64,000 nt of DNA from Phaeobacter sp. G2 (lineage in GTDB: Bacteria > Pseudomonadota > Alphaproteobacteria > Rhodobacterales > Rhodobacteraceae). How positions within the stretch are numbered: the stretch's first letter is position 1; every line of letters starts with the position of its first letter. Under the pieces are notes generated by a model. The model was not told the DNA's origin. It was given only the letters and a program-made list of their open reading frames with translations, and searched no databases. A program made the translations under genes and the position numbers. Location of the stretch: assembly GCA_025163595.1 (NCBI GenBank), contig CP104100.1, positions 1,736,001-1,800,000 on the forward strand, read 5' to 3'. Shown here in pieces: positions 16,637 through 23,869 of this stretch.

Positions 16637-17395
16637 TTAGCTGAAGAGGGTCGCCAGCATCAGCAATCCGGCAATTTCACTGACCTGCTGGCAGGCGCCC
16701 AGCACATCGCCGGTCTGCCCGCCGATCTTGGTGCGGGCCACCAGACCCAATCCTAGGGTCAACAAGGCAAGCAGCGCGGCAACGGCAAGGCTGACAAGCC
16801 CGAGCAAGGGCAGCGCCAGTGCAACAGCGAGGCCAAGACCAAGGGCAGTGGCCCGCCGGGACGGGCGGCCGACGCTTTGCGATAGGCCGGACTGGCGGGC
16901 ATTGGGCAGCCAGACCATCAGCATGGGCATCATTGCACGGCTGAGCAGGGCAATAGCCAGCGCACTCCAGCTCTGTCCCAGCTCCAACAGCAGCGACAGG
17001 GCGTGCCAGCGCAGGCCAATGGCAAAAACCAGTGCCAGCACGCCATAGCTGCCGATCTGGCTGTCTTTCATGATCTCCAACCGCCGTGCGGGCGCGAAGC
17101 CGCCCCAAAACCCATCGGCGCAATCCGCCAGCCCGTCTTCGTGCATCGCCCCTGTCAGCAGGACCTGAACCATCAAAAATAGCCCAGCAGCTAGCGCCGC
17201 AGACAGGCCCAGGGCCTGGCCCACATAGGCCGCCATGCAGGCGGGCAGGGTCACCGCAAGCCCCGCCAGCGGAAAGGCCCATACCGCCCGGGATTGGCGC
17301 TGAAAACTGCTGCTTGCCAGTTGCGGCAGGGGCAGCCGGGTCAACAGGACCAGCGCCAGTGGGATGTCCACCAAAGATATGTCGTTTTTTCGCAT
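16637..17395 (-). CDS. cobS: Adenosylcobinamide-GDP ribazoletransferase (cobalamin synthase)
   Basis: 252 residues. It is an integral membrane enzyme joining adenosylcobinamide-GDP and alpha-ribazole in the last steps of B12 assembly. The family motif GAMHEDGLADCADGFWGG is present, followed by KDSQIGSYGV. Several hydrophobic helices fill the remainder, and the conserved late KIGGQTGDVLGACQQ is visible. It is divergent from cobT 100 bp away, which makes the other half of the nucleotide loop. No cobalamin riboswitch fits in the short gap. Confidence 0.94.
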   Translation of the reverse strand: MRKNDISLVDIPLALVLLTRLPLPQLASSSFQRQSRAVWAFPLAGLAVTLPACMAAYVGQALGLSAALAAGLFLMVQVLLTGAMHEDGLADCADGFWGGFAPARRLEIMKDSQIGSYGVLALVFAIGLRWHALSLLLELGQSWSALAIALLSRAMMPMLMVWLPNARQSGLSQSVGRPSRRATALGLGLAVALALPLLGLVSLAVAALLALLTLGLGLVARTKIGGQTGDVLGACQQVSEIAGLLMLATLFS

Positions 17396-17495
17396 GTGTG
17401 AGCCTCTTGCGGGACTTGCGAAGCAGTTTTGAGCCGCTAAACAGATTGGACCCTGATTTACGCGCGTCCGCCGCCCAGATGCAACGAGGCTTTAC

Positions 17496-18512
17496 ATGCT
17501 GCCATCTCTGACTTCCCTTGATGATTTCCGCTCCCTGCTGGCGCAGGCCAAGGGTGCGGATCAGACCGCCATCGACGCGGCTGCCGCCCGCAACGGGCAG
17601 CTGACCAAGCCTCCCGGGGCTTTGGGCCGACTGGAAGATCTCGCCATCTGGTATGGCGGCTGGCGCGGCACCGATCGCCCCGAGATCAAATCGCCCCAGG
17701 TTATTGTCTTTGCCGGCAACCACGGTGTCACCGCCCAGGGGGTGTCAGCCTTTCCCTCCGAGGTGACGGCCCAGATGGTGATCAATTTTGAACATGGCGG
17801 CGCGGCAATTAATCAGCTGGCCAAACTGGCAGGTGCGCGGATGGATGTTCATGCGCTTGATCTGGACAATCCAGTGCAGGATTTCACCCAAGCCCCAGCG
17901 ATGGACGCGGCAGAGCTGCTGGCCGCCTTGCAGGCCGGATGGAATGCTGTTGACCCAACAGCGGATCTATTGGTGGTTGGTGAAATGGGGATTGGCAACA
18001 CCACCCCAGCGGCGGCTTTGGCCTTTGCCCTGTTTGGCGGCGAACCCGCAGACTGGACCGGGCGCGGCACTGGGGTTGATGACGCCGGGCTGGCCAATAA
18101 AACCCGTGTCGTCACCGAAGGCGTGGCGCTGCATGGCGCTGCAATCAAAGATGGCCTGGATGCGCTCGGTTGTCTGGGGGGGCGCGAGATTGCGGCCATG
18201 GCCGGCGCAATTGCTGCGGCACGGCTGCTGCATATTCCGGTTATTCTTGATGGATTTATCTGTTGTGCTGCCGCCGCCTGTTTGCAGCGCAGCTGTGATG
18301 GCGCTTTGGATCATGCCATTGCAGGGCATCAAAGCGCTGAAAACGCCCATCCTGCCCTGCTGAAAGAGCTGGGTAAAGAGCCGCTTTTGGCGCTGGGTCT
18401 GCGTCTTGGTGAAGGCTCTGGGGCGGCGTTGGCCATTCAGGTTTTGAAAGGCGCAATCGCCTGTCACAGCGGCATGGCGACCTTTGCAGAAGCAGGCGTT
18501 TCAGACGGCTGA
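17496..18512 (+). CDS. cobT: Nicotinate-nucleotide-dimethylbenzimidazole phosphoribosyltransferase
   Basis: 338 residues, the normal length. It makes alpha-ribazole phosphate from nicotinate mononucleotide and dimethylbenzimidazole. Family motifs seen: [54 protein letters not shown] and the C-terminal [14 protein letters not shown], which carries the catalytic glutamate. It is divergent from cobS. A strong hairpin follows. Confidence 0.95.
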   Translation: MLPSLTSLDDFRSLLAQAKGADQTAIDAAAARNGQLTKPPGALGRLEDLAIWYGGWRGTDRPEIKSPQVIVFAGNHGVTAQGVSAFPSEVTAQMVINFEHGGAAINQLAKLAGARMDVHALDLDNPVQDFTQAPAMDAAELLAALQAGWNAVDPTADLLVVGEMGIGNTTPAAALAFALFGGEPADWTGRGTGVDDAGLANKTRVVTEGVALHGAAIKDGLDALGCLGGREIAAMAGAIAAARLLHIPVILDGFICCAAAACLQRSCDGALDHAIAGHQSAENAHPALLKELGKEPLLALGLRLGEGSGAALAIQVLKGAIACHSGMATFAEAGVSDG

Positions 18513-18542
18513 TTGCTGCTGCATGAAAGGCGAGCGAACAGC

Positions 18543-18576
18543 AAAGCCCCGAAGCTGACTTCGGGGCTTTTGTTTT
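18543..18576 (+). terminator. Terminator between convergent cobT and CPA2 genes
   Basis: A perfect 11-bp stem (AAAGCCCCGAA / TTCGGGGCTTT) with a 6-base loop and a TGTTTT tail. The symmetrical A/T ends could also serve the opposite strand. Confidence 0.85.
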
Positions 18577-18599
18577 GTCGGCTCGATATGGCGGTCAGA

Positions 18600-20483
18600 T
18601 CAAGATTTGCTTTGATCTTTTTTCTCGGCCAGCTCCAACAGGGCGGTTTCCAGATCCTTTTCCAGTTCGCGGGCGCGGGCGATATAGGCCTGATTTTCAC
18701 TGGCAGGTGTTCCGGGTTTCCACAGCGAGGCGAGCTCGCGCACCGTAAGACGGTCGTGAGCATAAAAAGTCTGCTCGGCCTGGGCCGCTTCATATTCGCT
18801 GAGGCCGATTTTTTCCAACACGTAGCGCCCGGCCCGCAAGGAGCTGTCAAACATTTCCCGCACGATGTCATCGGCGCCGGCCTTATACAGTTCAAAGACA
18901 TGGTTGCGGTCATAGGCCCGGGCAATGATGTGCAGATCCGGGTAGGTGCGCCGCACATAGGCGACCATGGTGACAGTCTTTTCGGGGTCGTCCAGCGCCA
19001 CCACCAGCACATGGGCTTTGGCGATGCCTGCTGCCTTGAGCAACTCGGGCCGTGTGGGGTCGCCGAGGAAGCTTTTGACCCCAAAACGACGCATCAGCTG
19101 CACTGCGCGGATGTCATTGTCCAGCAGCACGGTCTTGAAACCGCTGGCGCGCACCAGCCGGTTGACGATCTGCCCAAAGCGGCCAATTCCGGCGATGATA
19201 ACGGGTCCTTGTTCGTCAATCTCATCAGGTTCCTGTTCGACACCTTGCTCGCCCATGAAGTGAGACAACATATCATACAAAATGAACAACAGCGGGGTGA
19301 TCAGCATCGACAGGGCAATTACAAGCAGCAGCTTTTCGGCCAATGGTTCGGGGATGACGCCTTGTTGGCGGGAAAAGGCAAGCAGGACAAACCCAAATTC
19401 ACCCGCCTGCGCCAGGCTGAGGGTGAAAAGCCAATGATTGCGCCGTCTGAGACCAAAGGCGCGACCCACAAAGAACAGGATTGTGCCCTTGGCGAGGATC
19501 ACCAAAAGAGCCAGGCCCAGCAGGTCTCCGAAGTTGGCCAACAGCAGCCGGTAGTTGATCCCGGCCCCAACCGTAATAAAGAACAATCCTAAAAACAGCC
19601 CCTTGAAGGGGGTGAGATCGCTTTCCAATTCATGGCGGAATTCGGAGTTGGCCAGAACCACGCCCGCCAAAAATGCGCCCAGCGCTGGGGAGAGCCCAAC
19701 CAGGGTCATCAAGAAGGAGATCCCAACCACAATGAGCAAGGCTAGCGCAGTGTACATCTCACGCAGGTTGGTCGCATGGATAAAGCGGAACAGGGGCTGG
19801 GTCAGATAGATGCCAGCCAGCACGATGACGCCGATCATGCCAAGGGTGGTCAGGGTCACGGCCCATCCTGGCAGACCAGCAACCAAGGAAAGCCCGTCAT
19901 GGGCCGCAGCCATATGGCCTGCGACTTCTGCCCGCTCAATGGAGCCATCCGAGCCTAACTGTGGTCCGTTCTTGATGGCAAGAAGCGGTAGAAGCGCCAG
20001 AATTGGAATGACCGCAATATCCTGGGTCAACAGCACCGAAAAGGAGGACCGCCCGCCACCGGTCTGCATCAGGCCTTTTTCTGAAAGCGTCTGCAGCACG
20101 ATCGCAGTCGAGGATAGCGACAGCGTCAGGCCAACGGCCAGGCTGACCTGCCAGGTCTCGCCGGCAATAAGGGCGGCGACCATAAGTGCCAGAGTGCTGA
20201 GCAGGACCTGTAAGCCGCCCAGCCCGATCAGTTTATGCCGCATCGCCCAGAGCGCCCGCGGGTCAAGCTCCAACCCGATGAGAAACAGCATCATTACGAC
20301 GCCAAATTCCGCAACATGTTGGAGATTTTGGGTTTCAGCCCCGACCAGCCCAAGCACCGGGCCTATGATAATGCCGGCAGCCAGATAGCCCAGAACCGAC
20401 CCAAGCCCGAGACGCGAGGCCAGGGGAACGGCGATAACAGCAGCAGCGAGATAGATTGTTGCCTGATACAGAAATGCGTCCAT
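18600..20483 (-). CDS. CPA2-family cation:proton antiporter with TrkA-N domain (KefB/KefC-like)
   Basis: 627 residues from the ATG at 20483; an alternative upstream start adds nine residues. The N-terminal ~390 residues form about twelve membrane helices with the Na/H-exchanger fold (GYLAAGIIIGPVLGLV, SLSSTAIVLQTLSEKG and the ion-site LLTQDIAVIPILALL). The C-terminal cytoplasmic domain has a Rossmann GIGRFGQIVNRLVRASG and VVALDDPEKTVTMV, typical of NAD-binding TrkA-N/RCK gating domains. KefB/KefC expel potassium on glutathione-adduct stress; whether glutathione gates this copy is unknown. No ancillary KefF/KefG gene is next to it. Confidence 0.9.
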   Translation of the reverse strand: MDAFLYQATIYLAAAVIAVPLASRLGLGSVLGYLAAGIIIGPVLGLVGAETQNLQHVAEFGVVMMLFLIGLELDPRALWAMRHKLIGLGGLQVLLSTLALMVAALIAGETWQVSLAVGLTLSLSSTAIVLQTLSEKGLMQTGGGRSSFSVLLTQDIAVIPILALLPLLAIKNGPQLGSDGSIERAEVAGHMAAAHDGLSLVAGLPGWAVTLTTLGMIGVIVLAGIYLTQPLFRFIHATNLREMYTALALLIVVGISFLMTLVGLSPALGAFLAGVVLANSEFRHELESDLTPFKGLFLGLFFITVGAGINYRLLLANFGDLLGLALLVILAKGTILFFVGRAFGLRRRNHWLFTLSLAQAGEFGFVLLAFSRQQGVIPEPLAEKLLLVIALSMLITPLLFILYDMLSHFMGEQGVEQEPDEIDEQGPVIIAGIGRFGQIVNRLVRASGFKTVLLDNDIRAVQLMRRFGVKSFLGDPTRPELLKAAGIAKAHVLVVALDDPEKTVTMVAYVRRTYPDLHIIARAYDRNHVFELYKAGADDIVREMFDSSLRAGRYVLEKIGLSEYEAAQAEQTFYAHDRLTVRELASLWKPGTPASENQAYIARARELEKDLETALLELAEKKDQSKS

Positions 20484-20682
20484 ACAACTGGTATCGCAAG
20501 CGGTTTGCACCTTGGCAACGGTTTTAGCAGCATTTTGAGTGGGTCATATTGCTGCTGCGCTTTACCGGGCGCTTGGGAGCCGGGAGATCGGGGGCTCAAT
20601 GGGAAACGGCGGCCAGGTTTCCCCGTGCCGCCGCGCTTTGGTTTCGACGCTCTGGCGATTGCCAGTGCAGGTCAGCCGCTGC

Positions 20683-21960
20683 CTATTGATCCATTTGCCG
20701 AATCTCATTGCTGAGTTTGGTGATTACGTCCAGACGGCGCGAGATGCGTTCCTGGAAGACCCCAAGCTGGTCGATGATGTCAGAGAGCGTTTCACCGGAT
20801 TCCGGGAGGCGGGCGCTTTCGATCTTACACAGGACCCGGGTGGAGCTGAGCCCGAGGAATTGTCGGTGCATGACCTGGCAGGCCCGCATGATGCGCTCGG
20901 CCTCAAGGTCGACTTCCTCGACGCCTTTGCGGGCCCGGTCTGTTTCCTCTGTGACCAGTTGGTTCAGGATTTTGCGCTCTGCGGCCATGTCGATGTCGCC
21001 CAGGCCGCGTCTTTCGGTTTGGAGTTGCGCATCACATTCGTTCAGAATGCGCGCCATGCCTTCGACAAACAGGCTGTTGGTAACGGCCAGCTTGATGGTG
21101 TTGAAGTTGCTGTTTTCCCCCATCACATGTGCTTCAAACCAGTCGGACATTTCGCGCGACATCGCACCATAGTTCTGCGACAGGACCGTGACCGGCCCAC
21201 CCGAGGGTTCAATCCGCGATGCAATCACCCGCAAATTATGCGGAATCGTGTGCATAGCGTCAAAATCTTTGACCAGACCTTGGGTTTCTTCAACGAGGGT
21301 TTCGGCGTTTGCCATCATTCTGCGCAGATCCGCGATTTTGGGATCTTTCGGGCGCTCCAGTCCGACATCGCGGGACAAAAGCTCTTCGCTCAGGGCATGG
21401 GTGGCGAACTGGTGGTAGTTTTCAAAACCTTTCTTTCGAATCCACTCCAGCATCTTTTCAGCGCTGTCTTCCGCGCTCACTCCTTCGTTGAGTTCAGCCT
21501 GGCGCATCTCATTATAAATGGCTCTAATCTCATCAAACAAGGCGCTGCTGGGGGAAATCCGCGCCGAGAGATATCCGCCCTGGCAGGGGACCACCACTGC
21601 AAAGACCCAGTAGTACAGCCCATCCTTGGCCTTGTTCTTGACGTAGGCCCCCATGCTGTCGCCTGCTTTCAGAGTATCCCAAAACAGTTGGAAAACACCC
21701 TTTGGCATATCCGGATGGCGGATGATCTTATGGGGCGAACCGATCAGATCTTCCCATTCGTAGTTTGCTACGCGCTTGAAGACGTAGTTTCCGGCTTGGA
21801 TCACCCCACGGTCATCGGTGCGTGAAAAGAAAACCTCGTTCAGGGCGAAGGGGGCTTCACCGGTCGAGGGTCGGGCTTCTATGCGACGGTCTACAAAGGA
21901 CAAGGAGGCGCTCCACTTCATAAAGATACAGTCAAAATCTATAAAATCAAAACCTTCCAT
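20683..21960 (-). CDS. PAS-domain sensor protein lacking an evident signalling output domain
   Basis: 425 residues. Residues ~30-150 form an Aer-type PAS domain (LNEVFFSRTDDRGVIQAGNYVFKRVANYEWEDLIGSPHKIIRHPDMPKGVFQLFWDTLKAG and GLYYWVFAVVVP). The rest is mostly helical with heptad-like stretches (MANAETLVEETQGLVKDF..., RKILNQLVTEETDRARKGVEEVDLEAERIMRACQVM). The conserved MCP hairpin tip is not present, and no kinase, GGDEF or HTH domain is seen. The start is uncertain: MEGF at 21960 begins 5 bp after the lrp stop, while MKWS at 21921 fits equally well; neither has a good ribosome-binding site. Confidence 0.75.
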   Translation of the reverse strand: MEGFDFIDFDCIFMKWSASLSFVDRRIEARPSTGEAPFALNEVFFSRTDDRGVIQAGNYVFKRVANYEWEDLIGSPHKIIRHPDMPKGVFQLFWDTLKAGDSMGAYVKNKAKDGLYYWVFAVVVPCQGGYLSARISPSSALFDEIRAIYNEMRQAELNEGVSAEDSAEKMLEWIRKKGFENYHQFATHALSEELLSRDVGLERPKDPKIADLRRMMANAETLVEETQGLVKDFDAMHTIPHNLRVIASRIEPSGGPVTVLSQNYGAMSREMSDWFEAHVMGENSNFNTIKLAVTNSLFVEGMARILNECDAQLQTERRGLGDIDMAAERKILNQLVTEETDRARKGVEEVDLEAERIMRACQVMHRQFLGLSSTRVLCKIESARLPESGETLSDIIDQLGVFQERISRRLDVITKLSNEIRQMDQ

Positions 21961-21965
21961 TATTA

Positions 21966-22421
21966 TTAAGTTGGCAAAGGCGCATCACGTTTTAACTGTG
22001 CCATTACGATCTGGCTTTGCACTCTGGCGACGGCAGGATGCGGCAATAGAATTTCATGGATGAGCTGATTGAGCGCCTGTAAGTCGCTGCAATAAACCCG
22101 CAATAGATAGTCTGCCTCGCCTGTCATGGTCCAGGCTGAGGTAATCTCGGGTCGGGTGCTGACCAGGCGGCTAAAGCTTTGGGATTGTTCCGGCCCGTGG
22201 CTGCCAAGGTTCACATGCACGAACCCCTGAACGGTCAATCCCAGTTTTGCCGGGTCCAGTCGGGCGCAGTAAGCTTGGATATAGCCCTCTGATTCTAGCC
22301 GCTGTCGCCGCCGCCCGGCCTGACTGGGCGACAGGTTCAGCAGCTCTCCCAACTCCTGTGCGGTAAGATGTGCGTTCTTTTGCAAGGCGGCGAGCAGTTT
22401 GGTGTCTGTTGAATCTAGCAT
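21966..22421 (-). CDS. Lrp/AsnC-family transcriptional regulator
   Basis: 151 residues. The N-terminal HTH (LDSTDTKLLAALQKNAHLTAQELGELLNLSPSQAGRRRQRLESEGYI) and a C-terminal RAM ligand domain (TMTGEADYLLRVYCSDLQALNQLIHE) are clear. It is divergent from the 4-hydroxyphenylpyruvate dioxygenase gene and so is a likely aromatic-amino-acid-responsive regulator of tyrosine breakdown; the ligand is inferred from context. Confidence 0.9.
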   Translation of the reverse strand: MLDSTDTKLLAALQKNAHLTAQELGELLNLSPSQAGRRRQRLESEGYIQAYCARLDPAKLGLTVQGFVHVNLGSHGPEQSQSFSRLVSTRPEITSAWTMTGEADYLLRVYCSDLQALNQLIHEILLPHPAVARVQSQIVMAQLKRDAPLPT

Positions 22422-22579
22422 ATGCGGGTTTTTCCTGTTTTTATCACATTAGGCGCGAAGTTCTCGCGCGGAAAGGCAATAGGAATACAAAGAACGCGCG
22501 AAATATGCATTTCATTTGCGGTATTATGATCGAGAACAGAAATCTAGCCCGCATCACGCGACTAAAGAAGGAAACCAGC

Positions 22580-23680
22580 ATGGGTCCATTTCCGCATAAC
22601 GCCCCGAAATCCGTGATCAGCGATGAAAACCCCGCTGGCACCGATGGCTTTGAGTTTGTCGAGTTCGCCAGCCCTGAACCGCAGGAGTTGCGGGATCTTT
22701 TCACCAAGATGGGCTATGAACAGGTCGGTCATCACAAGACAAAACCGGGCATCGAACTGTGGCAGCAGGGGGATATCACCTATATCCTGAATGCGGAAAA
22801 AGGCAGCTATGCTGACAAGTTTGTTGCCGAACATGGGCCCTGTGCCCCCTCCATGGGATGGCGTGTTGTCGATGCACAAAAGGCCTTTGAACACGCGGTT
22901 TCAAAAGGGGCCGAAGCTTATGACGGCGACGACAAAACCATGGATGTGCCCGCGATCAAAGGCATTGGTGGCTCGCTGATCTATTTTATCGACCAGTATT
23001 ATGAGACCTCGCCCTACAATGGGGAATTCGAGTGGACCAAACAGTCAAAACCACGCGGCGTTGGCTTTTACTACCTCGATCACCTCACGCACAATGTCTA
23101 CAAAGGCAATATGGACAAGTGGTTCAGGTTCTACGGCGAGCTGTTCAACTTCAAGGAAATCCGTTTCTTTGACATCGAGGGCAAGTTTACCGGGCTGCTG
23201 AGCCGGGCGCTGACCTCTCCCTGTGGTCGTATCCGTATTCCTATCAACGAAGATCGCGGCGAGACCGGCCAGATTGTTGCTTATCTCAAGAAATACAAAG
23301 GCGAGGGCATTCAGCATATCGCGGTTGGAACCGAGGACATCTATAGCGCCACGGATGAGATTTCTGATCGTGGCATCACCTATATGCCTGCACCGCCTGC
23401 GGCCTACTATGAGCTGAGCCACGACCGGGTGAAGGGCCATGATGAACCGCTGGAGCGGATGCAGAAACATGGCATTCTGATTGATGGCGAGGGCGTCGTA
23501 GATGGTGGCGAGACCAAAATCTTGCTGCAAATTTTCTCCAAGACGGTGATTGGCCCGATCTTTTTCGAGTTCATTCAGCGCAAAGGGGACGATGGATTTG
23601 GCGAAGGAAACTTCAAGGCGCTGTTTGAATCGATCGAACGCGAACAGATCGCCAACGGAGAGCTGGACGCCGCTGAATAG
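22580..23680 (+). CDS. hpd: 4-hydroxyphenylpyruvate dioxygenase
   Basis: 366 residues, the usual bacterial length. It converts 4-hydroxyphenylpyruvate to homogentisate in tyrosine catabolism. Both vicinal-oxygen-chelate domains are visible. The iron ligands fit H168 (YYLDHLTHNV), H246 (GIQHIAVGTED) and E330 (PIFFEFIQRKG). The ATG at 22580 is preceded by AAGAAGGA; upstream in-frame starts (e.g. MIENR) extend into the regulatory region. No homogentisate dioxygenase gene is adjacent, so the rest of the pathway lies elsewhere. Confidence 0.96.
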   Translation: MGPFPHNAPKSVISDENPAGTDGFEFVEFASPEPQELRDLFTKMGYEQVGHHKTKPGIELWQQGDITYILNAEKGSYADKFVAEHGPCAPSMGWRVVDAQKAFEHAVSKGAEAYDGDDKTMDVPAIKGIGGSLIYFIDQYYETSPYNGEFEWTKQSKPRGVGFYYLDHLTHNVYKGNMDKWFRFYGELFNFKEIRFFDIEGKFTGLLSRALTSPCGRIRIPINEDRGETGQIVAYLKKYKGEGIQHIAVGTEDIYSATDEISDRGITYMPAPPAAYYELSHDRVKGHDEPLERMQKHGILIDGEGVVDGGETKILLQIFSKTVIGPIFFEFIQRKGDDGFGEGNFKALFESIEREQIANGELDAAE

Positions 23681-23707
23681 GGTTTAAGCCCCAACAGAAA
23701 TGCGCAC

Positions 23708-23743
23708 AAAAGTGCCGGGCCTTAGGGAGGTCCGGCACTTTTT
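23708..23743 (+). terminator. Rho-independent terminator of hpd
   Basis: An 11-bp stem (AAAAGTGCCGG / CCGGCACTTTT) with a 13-base loop, ending in a T-run. It is symmetrical and so possibly active on both strands. Confidence 0.88.
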
Positions 23744-23869
23744 ATGTCAGCGGTTTTGCTGTGGCGAACTGGCCGACCTGATGTGACCTGCGCGCCAAGG
23801 GATGGGACTGGCAAACGACAGGTGAGGGGCCGTCGTCAATGCCCTGTCTTTGGATCTGCCTGCAGGTGG

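Noticed and set aside
17396..17495. Cobalamin riboswitch between cobS and cobT
   Set aside because: The 100-bp divergent gap is too short for the ~200-nt element, and no B12-box sequence was seen.
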